From Microbacterium sp. LWH3-1.2 (lineage in GTDB: Bacteria > Actinomycetota > Actinomycetes > Actinomycetales > Microbacteriaceae), in assembly GCF_040675855.1 (NCBI RefSeq), contig NZ_JBEGIK010000001.1:2542001-2606000 (forward strand): a stretch of 64,000 nucleotides of DNA, in the 5' to 3' direction. The notes beneath the pieces are model-generated. The model searched no databases, was not told the DNA's origin, and worked only from the letters and a program-made list of their open reading frames with translations. Positions within the stretch are counted from its first letter, which is position 1, and every line of letters begins with the position of its first letter. The position numbers and the translations under genes were made by a program. Positions 48,394 through 57,443 of the stretch are shown here, piece by piece.

Positions 48394-49566
48394 GTGGATC
48401 CGATCACGGCGCTGCTGCACGACGTCCTCGAAGACATCCGACCGCATGACGACGGCGCCCCGGCGGGCTACATCCCCGAACTCGCCGCCGCGGATCCCGA
48501 CCGTCTGGCGCTGGCCGTCGTCGGACCGCGCGGGCGGGTGCGCGCGGTCGGCGACGTCGCACACGAGTTCACGATCCAGTCGATCTCGAAGCCGTTCGTG
48601 CTGGCGCTCGCCCTCGCCGACCGCGGTCGCGACTCGGTGCTGCGCAAGGTGGGCGTGGAGCCCAGCGGCGAGCCGTTCAACGCGATCAGCCTCGAACCCG
48701 GCACCGGGCGGCCGGCGAACCCCATGGTCAATGCCGGAGCGATCGCGACGTCCGCCCTGATTCCCGGCGACAGGGTCGACGACCGCATGACGCGCATCGT
48801 CGACGGGCTCTCCGCGTTCGCCGGGCGGTCGCTGTGGGTCGACGAGCAGGTGTACGCCTCGGAATCCGCGACGGGCGATCGCAACCGCGCGCTGGCGTAC
48901 CTGCTGCGTTCGCACGGCGTCATCGAGGGGTCGGTCGAGATCGCGGTCGAGACGTACTTCCGGCAGTGCTCGCTGCTCGTGACGGTGCGCGACCTCGCCG
49001 TGATGTCGGCGACGCTCGCCTTCGGCGGAGTCAATCCCGTGACCGGCGAGCGGGTCGTCTCCGAGGCCGTCGCCCGCGATGTGCTGTCGATCATGGCCAG
49101 CTGCGGCATGTACGACTACTCCGGCGAGTGGCTGCTGCGCGTGGGCCTGCCGGCGAAGAGCGGCGTCAGCGGCGGACTCCTCGCCGTCGCCCCGTCGCAG
49201 TTCGGCATCGCGGCGTTCAGCCCGCGCCTGGATGCGCACGGCAACTCGGTGCGCGCCATCGCGCTCCTCGAGACGCTCGGCGAGCGGTTCGGCATGCACC
49301 TGCTCGAATCGCACGAGAGCGTGGCGGTGCCCGCGTTCACCGTCGAGGACACCGACCAGGGGCGTGTGCTGAGACTCGCGGGAGAGCTCGGCCTGGCCGG
49401 CACGGAGCGCGTCGTCGCCGTGCTGCGCGAGATCGCGGACGCTCTCCCCGAGGGCGCCGAGGTCATCGTCGACGCGCGCGACCTCGCCCGCGCGCACAGC
49501 GCCGCGCTCGTCGCACTGCGCGTCGAGTTCGAGCAGATGCCCCACGGCATCCGGCTGCGGGAGTGA
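48394..49566 (+). CDS. glsA: Glutaminase A with C-terminal STAS domain
   Basis: A 390-residue enzyme hydrolysing glutamine to glutamate and ammonia. The serine beta-lactamase-like catalytic motif SISK lies at 63-66 (FTIQSISKPF), with NPMVNAGAIATSAL, LLVTVRDLAVMSATLAFGG and VGLPAKSGVSGG further landmarks; the core ends near residue 305. The C-terminal 80 residues (VLRLAGELGLAGTERVVAVLREIADAL, EVIVDARDLARAHSAAL) form a STAS domain, which occurs in some actinobacterial glutaminases and may bind a regulator. GTG 48394 is the family start. It is the only plus-strand gene within a long minus-strand block. Confidence 0.9.
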   Translation: MDPITALLHDVLEDIRPHDDGAPAGYIPELAAADPDRLALAVVGPRGRVRAVGDVAHEFTIQSISKPFVLALALADRGRDSVLRKVGVEPSGEPFNAISLEPGTGRPANPMVNAGAIATSALIPGDRVDDRMTRIVDGLSAFAGRSLWVDEQVYASESATGDRNRALAYLLRSHGVIEGSVEIAVETYFRQCSLLVTVRDLAVMSATLAFGGVNPVTGERVVSEAVARDVLSIMASCGMYDYSGEWLLRVGLPAKSGVSGGLLAVAPSQFGIAAFSPRLDAHGNSVRAIALLETLGERFGMHLLESHESVAVPAFTVEDTDQGRVLRLAGELGLAGTERVVAVLREIADALPEGAEVIVDARDLARAHSAALVALRVEFEQMPHGIRLRE

Positions 49567-49612
49567 CGACACAGCGGAGACGGATGCTGCGGTCCCCACC
49601 CGACTCGACGAC

Positions 49613-50983
49613 TCAGACTCGACGCAGCAGCGAGATCGACATCGCGTCGGTGTTGTGACGGTGGGGCCACAGTTGAGCGCGCCCGCTGCCGTCGGTCTGC
49701 GGCGGCAGGACGGGGTCCGCGTCCGACAGGGACGTGATCACGTCGCGGGCGGAGATCTCCTCGAGCGCTGCGCCCCATTCGCGCCGGATGTCGGCGACGA
49801 CGCCGGAAGTCTCGGCGAGGTGCGGCGAGCACGTCACGTACGCGACGACACCTCCGGGTTTGAGGGCGCCGACGGCCTCGGTGAGGAGTTCGCGCTGCAG
49901 CTCGGTGAGGGCCGGCACATCGCTGGGTGCCTTGCGCCATCGCGCCTCGGGACGACGGCGCAGCGCGCCGAGCCCGGTGCAGGGGGCGTCGACGAGGATG
50001 CGGTCGTAGGTCTCGGGCGCCTCCTGCGCGCGGACTCGGCCGTCCTCCTCCGAGACCGACACCTCGAGCGGCACGCCGGCGAGAGCCTGACGGACGAGCC
50101 CGGCGCGTGCCGGCGAGATCTCGTTCGCCTCGAGGATGGCCCCGCCCACCCGCGCCTCGGCGGCGAGCACGGCGGTCTTGCCACCGGGACCCGCGCACAG
50201 ATCGAGCCAGCGCTCGCCCTCGGCGACCGGCAGGGCGCGCGTCAGCGCGAGTGCGGCGAGCTGCGAGCCCTCGTCCTGGACGCGGATGCGGCCGCGCGAA
50301 CCGCGCACCAGTGAATCGGGATCGCCGCCGCCGAGGCGGAAGCCGATCGGCGAGAACGGTGTGCGGCGCGCGTCGTCGGGGACGCCCGCCAGATCGGGAA
50401 GGGCCGCCATCGTGACGCGGGGCGACGCGTTGTCGGCGGTGAGCAACGCCTCGAGCTCTTCGACGCGACCCTCCGCCGCCAGCGCCCGCCGGAAGGCGCG
50501 CACCACCCACACGGGGTGCGAGAACAGCAGGCCGAGCTGCTCGTCGTCGGAGCGCGCGCTCGCGGCGACGTGGGTCATCCAGTCGCCCGGAGTATCGCGC
50601 GACACCCGCCGCAGGACGGCGTTCGCGAACCCGGCGGCGCCGCGTCCGCCCGCCCCCCGAGCGAGCTCGACGGACTCGTTCACCGCGGCGTGGGAGGCCA
50701 CCCGCGTCGACAGCAGCTGGTGCACGCCGAGCCGCAGGGCGTCGAGAACGGCCGGATCGATGTCGGAGACCGGGCGATCGGCGGCGATCGCGATCACCGC
50801 GTCGTACGTGCCTTGGCGCCGGAGAGTGCCGTAGGTGAGCTCGGTAGCGAGCGCGGCGTCGGCCGTCGTGAGTCCGGCGCGGGAGATCGCCGTCGGCAGC
50901 AGCAGGTTGGCGTACGCGTCCGACTCGTGGACGGCCCGGAGGGTGTCGTACGCGACGCGGCGCGCCGCGACTGTGCGGCTCAC
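49613..50983 (-). CDS. rsmB: 16S rRNA m5C967 methyltransferase-like RsmB protein
   Basis: A 456-residue protein of the RsmB/Sun family. The N-terminal NusB-like RNA-binding domain (VAYDTLRAVHESDAYANLLL, LTYGTLRRQGTYDAVI) is followed by the SAM domain: LDLCAGPGGKTAVLAAE, DRILVDAPCTGLGALRRRPEARW and YVTCSPHLAETSGVV. Both Cys needed for m5C transfer are present. It starts with GTG overlapping the fmt stop (GTGA), the usual fmt-rsmB pairing. Its 3' end is convergent with glsA. Confidence 0.93.
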   Translation of the reverse strand: MSRTVAARRVAYDTLRAVHESDAYANLLLPTAISRAGLTTADAALATELTYGTLRRQGTYDAVIAIAADRPVSDIDPAVLDALRLGVHQLLSTRVASHAAVNESVELARGAGGRGAAGFANAVLRRVSRDTPGDWMTHVAASARSDDEQLGLLFSHPVWVVRAFRRALAAEGRVEELEALLTADNASPRVTMAALPDLAGVPDDARRTPFSPIGFRLGGGDPDSLVRGSRGRIRVQDEGSQLAALALTRALPVAEGERWLDLCAGPGGKTAVLAAEARVGGAILEANEISPARAGLVRQALAGVPLEVSVSEEDGRVRAQEAPETYDRILVDAPCTGLGALRRRPEARWRKAPSDVPALTELQRELLTEAVGALKPGGVVAYVTCSPHLAETSGVVADIRREWGAALEEISARDVITSLSDADPVLPPQTDGSGRAQLWPHRHNTDAMSISLLRRV

Positions 50984-51903
50984 GATCCCGCCACCGGGGT
51001 CGCCTCGCGGAGCCCTCGCCACCAGTCGGCCGCGCGCATCGCGCCCTTGCCGGCGGGCTGGACGGTCGCGAGCACGATCGGTGAGGATGCGGTCCCGACG
51101 ATGACATGCTTGCCGTGCAGCGCGAGCGCTCCCGGCGCGAGCGAAGGAGCGTCGCCGGGAGCGGTCGCGACGGCGAGAATCTTGAACCGGGCCCCGTCGA
51201 TGGTGGTGTGCGCGCCAGGCTCGGGCGTGACGCCGCGGATGCGGTCGAGCACAGCCCCGGCCGGCTCGTCCCAGCGGATGCGGCCGTCGGCGTCGCCGAG
51301 CTTCGACGCGTACGTGGTCTCTCCCTGCTGGGTGCGCGCGACGGCGGTGCCGGCGGCGATCGAATCGACGACGTCGCAGAGCAGTCCCGCGCCGTCGTCG
51401 GCCAGCGCGGCGAGGAGATCGCCCGCGGTGGCGTCGGCCGGGACGTCGACGGCGAGCTCGCCGAACACGTCGCCCGCGTCGAGTTCGGGCACGAGCTGGA
51501 AGACGCTTGCCCCGGTGCGAGCGTCGCCGGCGATGAGCGCGTGCTGCACCGGCGCGGCGCCGCGCCAGCGGGGCAGCAGCGAGAAGTGCAGGTTGATCCA
51601 GCCGTGGGCAGGCGTCGACAGGAGCGGCTCGCGCACGAGTCCGCCGTAGGCGACGATCACGCCGAGGTCGGGTTCGAGGGCAGCGATCTCGGCCGTGACG
51701 GCGGCATCGAGCCGGTCCGCGCGGATCACCGCCAGCCCGAGCTCCTCGGCGGCAGCCGCGACGGGCGACGGCGTCAGCACCCGCTTGCGCCCGAAGGGGG
51801 CGTCCTGGCGGGTGATCACCGCGGCGATGTCGTGAGCGGATGCCGCGAGCCGGCGCAGCGACGGCACAGCCGGCGCCGGTGTGCCGGCGAAGACGAGACG
51901 CAT
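50980..51903 (-). CDS. fmt: Methionyl-tRNA formyltransferase
   Basis: A 307-residue enzyme that formylates initiator Met-tRNA with 10-formyl-THF. Landmarks are RLVFAGTPAPAVPSLRRL, NLHFSLLPRWRGAAPVQHALIAGD with the conserved SLLP loop and catalytic His/Asn region, and TGASVFQLVPELDAGDV. The C-terminal OB-like domain is ARFKILAVA through VQPAGKGAMRAADW. It lies between priA and rsmB and shares a GTGA junction with the latter. Confidence 0.96.
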   Translation of the reverse strand: MRLVFAGTPAPAVPSLRRLAASAHDIAAVITRQDAPFGRKRVLTPSPVAAAAEELGLAVIRADRLDAAVTAEIAALEPDLGVIVAYGGLVREPLLSTPAHGWINLHFSLLPRWRGAAPVQHALIAGDARTGASVFQLVPELDAGDVFGELAVDVPADATAGDLLAALADDGAGLLCDVVDSIAAGTAVARTQQGETTYASKLGDADGRIRWDEPAGAVLDRIRGVTPEPGAHTTIDGARFKILAVATAPGDAPSLAPGALALHGKHVIVGTASSPIVLATVQPAGKGAMRAADWWRGLREATPVAGS

Positions 51904-51924
51904 GACGTTCCTGGAGGTCGAGGG

Positions 51925-53946
51925 TCAGAGATCGAGATCGGGCACGTCGACCCGAACCTTCAGTGTATGGGCGGGTCCGGCTGTGCGACCCTTCGCGGGG
52001 CGGCGTCCCTTCATCGCCTGACTCACCACCGACGCGCGCAGGCTCTCGGTCACGCGGGAGCCGAGGCTGTAGTCGAACCGCACCAGAGCGCGGACCGACT
52101 CCTCCTGTGCGATCGGGCCGAGCACGGCGTCGCCGTCCAGCTCGGGGACGGCGGTGCGCAACGCGGCGACGGCGTTCTCGACCGCGCGACGCGGGCCGTC
52201 GAGGGACGCCACGCGGACGGTCGGCGGCATGCGCAGCGGGGCACGGTCGGCGAGCTCGGCGCGCGCGTACGCGGCCTGCGTCCATGTCGCGAGAGCGCGC
52301 GCGACCTCTCCACCGACGCCGACGAGGTGCACGGGGGCACCGGGAGCGGCCAGGGCCGCCGCATTCGACCACCAGCGCAGACACGACTCGCCGATGCGCA
52401 GGTCGTCGGCCATCAGCATCCGATCCCCGTCCAGCAGGATCACCGCGCGATACCCGCCTGTGGCGAGCGGCTCGGCGCCGCGTGTCGCGACCACGAGCGC
52501 GGGGCGAGCATCGACCTCGGTCACCGGGTGATCGCCGTCGGCGACGATCACGCGCGTGCCCGGGAAGGCGCGCCCGAGTTCGTCGGCGGTGCGCTCGCTG
52601 CCGGACGAGGCCATGCGGAGCAGTGTCGAGCGGCACTCGGGGCACGCCCACGCGTTCGCCGCGCGGCCGCACCACGCGCAGGTGGGCACGGCGCCCTGGC
52701 GGGCCGCGTGGAGCGCCCCGCCGCAATGCGCGCAGCGCGCGGGGTGGCGGCAGGTCGCGCACACGAGCACGGGGGCGTACCCCGGGCGCGCGACCTGCAC
52801 CAGGACGGGCCCGAGGGTGAGCGCCTCGCGCGCGGCGGCGAACGCCGACGACGGCACCCGCGCGGCACGCGACTCCCCCTCACGGTTCGCGCTCAGCACG
52901 ACGCGTGGGCTCACGCGCCGTGCCGCGGGCAGGTCGTGCACCCAGCCCACGGCCACAAGGCGCTCGACGTCGGTGGTGCGGGTGTGCCCCGCGAACACGA
53001 GGGCCCCGCCGTGCAGCTCCTGCCGGAGCAGTGCGGCGTCGCGGGCGTGGACGCCGGGGCTGAGCGGTTCGGCCAGCAGCGGGTCGCCGTCGTCCCACAG
53101 CGCGACCAGTCCGAGGTCGGACACGGGCGCGTACACCGTCGAGCGATTGCCGATCACGACGCACGGGGCCTCGGCGAGGGTGCGCAGGAACGCGGCGTAC
53201 CGGATCGGGCCGCTCTGCTTCGCGTCGTCGCGGACCAGCGCATCGGCCGGGATGCGGGCAGCCAGCGCGGCTTCGAGCTGCGCACGGTCGCGGTGATCCG
53301 GCACGGCGATCAGGGCGCTGCGCCCCGCCGCGATGGTGTGCGTCGCGGCCGCGGCGAGGAGGATCGCCCAGGACCCGACGACGGTGCCGTCGTCGAGCGT
53401 CGCGGGTACGGGCGGCGCGTCCAGCGCGAGGCGTTCGCCGCGGTCGAGGGCGTCGGCGAGGCCCGGATAGACGGCCAGGACGCCGTCGGCCCACGCACGA
53501 TCCGCGTCGTGGATCACCGGGCGCGCCGGCGGGTCGCTGGCGAGCCACGCCTTCTCGGCACGCACCATGCGCTTCGGGATCGCGAGGCGCAGGACGTCGC
53601 CCGCCGACCCGGCGGCCCGGTCGGCGGCGCGGCGGGCCAGCGCGTACAGCGGCGGCGTGAGCACCGGCACCGGCGACACGACGGCCTCGAGCTGCGAGAG
53701 CGGGCGGTCGGAGGCATTCGGCTCCCCCACCTCGACGAGGAGCGCGTCGACCATCCGCCCGGCGCTGCGCAGGGGCACACGCACGCGCACGCCGGGCACG
53801 GCGTCGGGGGCGAGCTCTTCGGGGATCGCGTAGTCGAACAGACGGTCGAGCTGCGGCAGCGGCGAGTCGATCAGCACGCGTGCGACCCGGCGGGGGCGCC
53901 GCGACCGATCGCCGGAGCCGGGTTCGTCGTCGTGCACCGCGGTCAC
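51925..53946 (-). CDS. priA: Primosomal protein N' (PriA), helicase motifs lost
   Basis: A 673-residue PriA-like protein. The N-terminal DNA-binding part (VLIDSPLPQLDRLFDYAIPEEL, GVRVRVPL) and the zinc-binding Cys cluster (CATCRHPARCAHCGG and CAWCGRAANAWACPECR) are present. The helicase core is decayed: where Walker A should be there is an Ala-rich AAAATHTIAAGRSALI without GKT, and the DEEH box is not seen (VALWDDGDP instead). This matches actinobacterial PriA forms thought to have no helicase activity. It starts with GTG at 53946, with metK upstream and fmt downstream. Replication restart by this protein would need a separate helicase. Confidence 0.9.
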   Translation of the reverse strand: MTAVHDDEPGSGDRSRRPRRVARVLIDSPLPQLDRLFDYAIPEELAPDAVPGVRVRVPLRSAGRMVDALLVEVGEPNASDRPLSQLEAVVSPVPVLTPPLYALARRAADRAAGSAGDVLRLAIPKRMVRAEKAWLASDPPARPVIHDADRAWADGVLAVYPGLADALDRGERLALDAPPVPATLDDGTVVGSWAILLAAAATHTIAAGRSALIAVPDHRDRAQLEAALAARIPADALVRDDAKQSGPIRYAAFLRTLAEAPCVVIGNRSTVYAPVSDLGLVALWDDGDPLLAEPLSPGVHARDAALLRQELHGGALVFAGHTRTTDVERLVAVGWVHDLPAARRVSPRVVLSANREGESRAARVPSSAFAAAREALTLGPVLVQVARPGYAPVLVCATCRHPARCAHCGGALHAARQGAVPTCAWCGRAANAWACPECRSTLLRMASSGSERTADELGRAFPGTRVIVADGDHPVTEVDARPALVVATRGAEPLATGGYRAVILLDGDRMLMADDLRIGESCLRWWSNAAALAAPGAPVHLVGVGGEVARALATWTQAAYARAELADRAPLRMPPTVRVASLDGPRRAVENAVAALRTAVPELDGDAVLGPIAQEESVRALVRFDYSLGSRVTESLRASVVSQAMKGRRPAKGRTAGPAHTLKVRVDVPDLDL

Positions 53947-53955
53947 GCGGCGGCG

Positions 53956-55149
53956 TCAGAGCCCGGCTGCCGCGCGCAACGCGTCGGCGCGGTCGGTGCG
54001 CTCCCACGTGAAGTCGGCAAGCTCACGGCCGAAGTGGCCGTACGCCGCGGTCTGCGCGTAGATCGGCCGCAGGAGGTCGAGCTGGTCGATGATCGCCTTC
54101 GGGCGCAGGTCGAACACGTCGAGGATCGCCTGGGTGATCGCGTCGTCGGCCACGCGGCCGGTGCCGAACGTCTCGACATAGAGCCCGACGGGCTTCGCCT
54201 TGCCGATGGCATACGCGACCTGCACCTCGAGACGGTCCGCGAGGCCTGCGGCGACGGCGTTCTTGGCGACCCATCGCATGGCGTAGGCGGCCGAGCGGTC
54301 CACCTTCGACGGGTCTTTGCCGCTGAACGCGCCGCCGCCGTGGCGCGACGCGCCGCCGTACGTGTCGATGATGATCTTGCGGCCGGTGAGGCCGGCGTCG
54401 CCCTTGGGGCCGCCGATGACGAACGGACCGGCCGGGTTGATGTAGTACTCCACGTCCGGCAGCTCGAGACCGGTCGCCTCGAGCACGGGATCGATGACCT
54501 CGGCACGCACGGCGGCGCGCAGCGCCTTCTGCGAGATGTCGGGGTGGTGCTGGGTCGACAGGACGATGGACTCGACGGTCTTGGGCATCACGCCGTCGTA
54601 GCCGAGCGTGACCTGGGTCTTGCCGTCGGGTCGCAGGAACGGCAGCGCGCCGGAGCGGCGCACCTCGGCGAGGCGCTCGGCCATGCGGTGCGCCGTCCAC
54701 GCGGCCATCGGCATGAGTTGCGGCGTCTCGGTCGTCGCGTAGCCGAACATGATGCCCTGGTCGCCGGCGCCCTGAAGGTCGTGCGGATCTTCGGAGCCGT
54801 CCTCGCGGCGCTCGAACGCCTTGTCGACACCGGCGGCGATGTCGGAGGACTGCGCGCCGATCGAGACGCTCACGCCGCACGAGTCGCCGTCGAATCCGGT
54901 CTCGCTGGAGGTGTAGCCGATGCGGTTGACGACGTTGCGGACGATCGCCGGGATCTCGACGTACGCGGAGGTCGAGACCTCGCCGGCGACGTGGACGAGA
55001 CCGGTGGTGACGAGCGTCTCGACGGCCACGCGCCCGTTCGGGTCGGCGTCCAGGATCGCGTCCAGGATCGAATCCGAGATCTGGTCGCAGATCTTGTCGG
55101 GGTGACCCTCGGTGACGGATTCGGATGTGAACAGACGCAGGTCGGTCAT
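53956..55149 (-). CDS. metK: S-adenosylmethionine synthetase
   Basis: A 397-residue enzyme making SAM from ATP and methionine. Landmarks are [32 protein letters not shown], the P-loop-like [20 protein letters not shown] and [13 protein letters not shown]. The end ([10 protein letters not shown]) fits full length. It lies in the rpoZ-metK-priA order common in actinobacteria. No SAM riboswitch is visible upstream; a hairpin at 55214-55251 separates it from rpoZ. Confidence 0.97.
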   Translation of the reverse strand: MTDLRLFTSESVTEGHPDKICDQISDSILDAILDADPNGRVAVETLVTTGLVHVAGEVSTSAYVEIPAIVRNVVNRIGYTSSETGFDGDSCGVSVSIGAQSSDIAAGVDKAFERREDGSEDPHDLQGAGDQGIMFGYATTETPQLMPMAAWTAHRMAERLAEVRRSGALPFLRPDGKTQVTLGYDGVMPKTVESIVLSTQHHPDISQKALRAAVRAEVIDPVLEATGLELPDVEYYINPAGPFVIGGPKGDAGLTGRKIIIDTYGGASRHGGGAFSGKDPSKVDRSAAYAMRWVAKNAVAAGLADRLEVQVAYAIGKAKPVGLYVETFGTGRVADDAITQAILDVFDLRPKAIIDQLDLLRPIYAQTAAYGHFGRELADFTWERTDRADALRAAAGL

Positions 55150-55213
55150 CGGTACTCCAGTTGTCGTGGCTCCGGTCGTCGTGATGTCCGGGCGCCGAGA
55201 GGCGGACACCAGT

Positions 55214-55251
55214 ATGCCCCCGACGACGGACACAGCCGTCTTCGGGGGCAT
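55214..55251 (-). terminator. Terminator between rpoZ and metK
   Basis: Sixteen-base arms (ATGCCCCCGACGACGG on the plus strand), with one mismatch, around a CACAG-type loop, about 15 bases past the rpoZ stop. It probably ends the pyr-gmk-rpoZ transcript or attenuates it before metK. Confidence 0.6.
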
Positions 55252-55266
55252 CGAGGATGTGACGGA

Positions 55267-55521
55267 TTACTCCGCGCGACGCAGGCGCAGCTTGTCCTCG
55301 TGGATCTCGTGCATCGCGATGGTGAGCGGCTTGTCCTCGACGGTCGAGTCGACGAGCGGGCCGACGTTGTCGAACAGGTTGCCCTCGTGGAGGTCGGAGT
55401 AGTAGTCGTTGATCTGGCGCGCGCGCTTGGACGCGAAGATCACGAGCTGATACTTCGAGTCGACCTTCTCGAGCAGGCTGTCGATGGGGGGCTCGATGAT
55501 GCCCTGGTTCGTTCCGGCCAT
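55267..55521 (-). CDS. rpoZ: RNA polymerase omega subunit
   Basis: An 84-residue subunit that aids assembly of RNA polymerase by holding the beta' subunit. Landmarks are [29 protein letters not shown] and a C-terminal [16 protein letters not shown]. The ribosome-binding site is AGGAGGTTT before ATG 55521. The neighbour upstream, gmk, is the conserved partner (gmk-rpoZ in many bacteria). A hairpin (GCCTCGG/CCGAGGC) lies at 55563-55580 between them. Confidence 0.96.
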   Translation of the reverse strand: MAGTNQGIIEPPIDSLLEKVDSKYQLVIFASKRARQINDYYSDLHEGNLFDNVGPLVDSTVEDKPLTIAMHEIHEDKLRLRRAE

Positions 55522-55562
55522 GGCGAAACCTCCTGGATCGGATGGAAAAGAGAGTCTGCGGA

Positions 55563-55580
55563 GCCTCGGGGTGCCGAGGC
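55563..55580 (-). terminator. Small hairpin between gmk and rpoZ
   Basis: Seven-base arms GCCTCGG and CCGAGGC with a 4-base loop. On the minus strand a CTCTCTTTT stretch follows 8 bases later, so it could be a partial terminator before rpoZ. A TAGAAT -10-like hexamer lies just upstream of it on the minus strand. Confidence 0.4.
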
Positions 55581-55609
55581 ATCCCACCATTCTACGTGAC
55601 GGGACGCCC

Positions 55610-56608
55610 TCAGCGCGCGAGACGGGCGACCTCGTCGGCAGCATGGGCGACGTCGTCGTTCACGACGCGGTAGTCGAACTCGCCTTGCGAGGCCAACTCG
55701 GTCTTCGCGGTGCGCAGGCGCCGGGCGCGCTCTGCGGCGTCCTCCGTGCCACGGCCGACGAGGCGCTGCACGAGCTCGTCCCAGCTCGGCGGCAGGAGGA
55801 ACACGAGGGTGGCCGACGGATCCGCCTCGCGCACCTGGCGCGCGCCCTGGAGGTCGATCTCGAGGAGCACCGTGCGCCCTTCGGCGAGGGCGTTCTCGAT
55901 CGGGCCGCGCGGTGTGCCGTAGCGATACGCGTTGTGGACGGTCGCGTGTTCGAGCAGTTCGCCGTCGGCGATCATGCGGTCGAACTCGGCGTCGTCGACG
56001 AAGAAGTAGTGCTCGCCGTCGACCTCGCCCGGGCGCGGCGCCCGCGTCGTGGCCGACACCGACAGCAGGATCTCGGGGTGGTGGTCCTTGATGTACGCGG
56101 CCACGGTGCCCTTGCCCACGGCGGTGGGACCGGCCAGCACGACGAGCCGGCTGCGGCCGGCGCGGGGCTCGGACTCGGGCCACCGGCTGTCGAGGAACTG
56201 GCGCAGGTCCTCGCGCTGGCGCGAGCCCAGCCCGCCGAGGCGCTTGACGGGCGAGATCTCGAGGTCGTGCAGGATGCGGTCGCGCTTGCCCTCGCCGATC
56301 GCGGGGATCGCGGTGAGGAACTCCGGAACGCGCATCGCGCCCGCAGGCGACGTGGGCTCGGCGAGGGCCCGCCGCAGGAGCTCCTGCGGCGTGATCACCC
56401 GCATCGCGACATCCTTCTTCAGGGCGGCGCGTTCGCGGCGGGCGGCGACGGCACGGCGCGAGGCGGCGACGCGGTCGACCTCGGGGGGCCTCCCTGGCGC
56501 GCCGGAGGTGGAGGGTGGAGCGCCATCAGGGGTTTCCTGATCGGGTCGCGCTTGCGCGCCGGGGGTTTGGGGCGAGGCCCCAACGGGTCGGGTGCGCGAA
56601 TCGGGCAT
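55610..56608 (-). CDS. gmk: mIHF-guanylate kinase fusion
   Basis: A 332-residue protein in two parts. Residues about 40-140 are an actinobacterial integration host factor (mIHF): [26 protein letters not shown], then the helix-two-turn-helix [23 protein letters not shown] with [15 protein letters not shown]. Residues 153-332 are guanylate kinase: P-loop GPTAVGKG (160-167), [49 protein letters not shown]. The first 39 residues are Pro/Ala rich. In mycobacteria and streptomycetes mIHF is a separate gene before gmk; here it is fused. Start ATG 56608 lies 1 base after pyrF; GTG 56620 is an alternative. Confidence 0.93.
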   Translation of the reverse strand: MPDSRTRPVGASPQTPGAQARPDQETPDGAPPSTSGAPGRPPEVDRVAASRRAVAARRERAALKKDVAMRVITPQELLRRALAEPTSPAGAMRVPEFLTAIPAIGEGKRDRILHDLEISPVKRLGGLGSRQREDLRQFLDSRWPESEPRAGRSRLVVLAGPTAVGKGTVAAYIKDHHPEILLSVSATTRAPRPGEVDGEHYFFVDDAEFDRMIADGELLEHATVHNAYRYGTPRGPIENALAEGRTVLLEIDLQGARQVREADPSATLVFLLPPSWDELVQRLVGRGTEDAAERARRLRTAKTELASQGEFDYRVVNDDVAHAADEVARLAR

Positions 56609-56609
56609 T

Positions 56610-57443
56610 TCAACCACCACGGTAGAGAAGGGCGCGCTCGGATATGCGCGCGGCGAGCCGGTCGGGTCCGGCAGCCAGGATGCTGCGGCTCTCAGACGCT
56701 ACCACCGCTTCCTGCAGGACGCCGAAGCGCGCACCGAGGTCGTTCGGATTCGCCCCCTGATGACCGAAGCCCGGCCCGAGGATGGGCGTCACCGGCGCGA
56801 AGGACCGAAGGCCGGCGTCCGACCAGTCGACGGTGCCGCCGATCACGAAGCCGAGGCTCCCCCACTCGCCGGCGGGCGTCGCGCGGGTGTTGCGTTCGGA
56901 GACCTCGCGGACGATGCCGGCGGAGACCGTCGCACCGTCGGCGTGGTGCGCGCGCTGCGGCCCCTGCGCCTCGGGGTTGCTCGTCGCGGCGAGCACGAAC
57001 ACGCCCTTGCCGTTGCGCAGCGCGACGTCGAACGTCCCGTCGAGCGCACCCACGCCGAGGAACGGGCTCACCGTGAGAGCGTCGGCCTCGAGCGGCGAGC
57101 CGGGTGTGAGCCAGGCCTGCGCGTACGCGTCCATCGTGGTGCCGATGTCGCCGCGCTTGGCGTCCGCGATCACGAGGAGTCCCGCGTCGCGCGCCGCCGC
57201 GAGGACGTCCTCGAGGGCGGCGAAGCCGGCCGAGCCGTGGACCTCGAAGAACGAGACCTGCGGCTTGACGACGGCGACCCGGCCTGCGGCGGCCTCGACC
57301 ACGCGCAGGCCGAACTCGCGCACCCCGGCGGCCGAGGCATCCAGCCCCCACTCGGCCAGCAGGTGCGCGTGCGGATCGATGCCGACGCACAGCTGCCCGT
57401 GCGCCGCCATGGCGGCGCGGACGCGTTCTCCGAATGAGGTCAT
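56610..57443 (-). CDS. pyrF: Orotidine 5'-phosphate decarboxylase (type 2)
   Basis: A 277-residue enzyme for the last step of UMP synthesis. Landmarks are [41 protein letters not shown], the catalytic [17 protein letters not shown] and [10 protein letters not shown] with GPGFGHQGA near the end. The DAKRGDIG form marks the longer type 2 enzyme of actinobacteria. Its ATG overlaps the carB stop (ATGA), and the gmk start follows its stop within a base. Confidence 0.95.
   Translation of the reverse strand: MTSFGERVRAAMAAHGQLCVGIDPHAHLLAEWGLDASAAGVREFGLRVVEAAAGRVAVVKPQVSFFEVHGSAGFAALEDVLAAARDAGLLVIADAKRGDIGTTMDAYAQAWLTPGSPLEADALTVSPFLGVGALDGTFDVALRNGKGVFVLAATSNPEAQGPQRAHHADGATVSAGIVREVSERNTRATPAGEWGSLGFVIGGTVDWSDAGLRSFAPVTPILGPGFGHQGANPNDLGARFGVLQEAVVASESRSILAAGPDRLAARISERALLYRGG

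Noticed and set aside
55150..55270. Possible SAM riboswitch before metK
   Set aside because: The spacer holds only a terminator-like hairpin and none of the conserved SAM-riboswitch cores.
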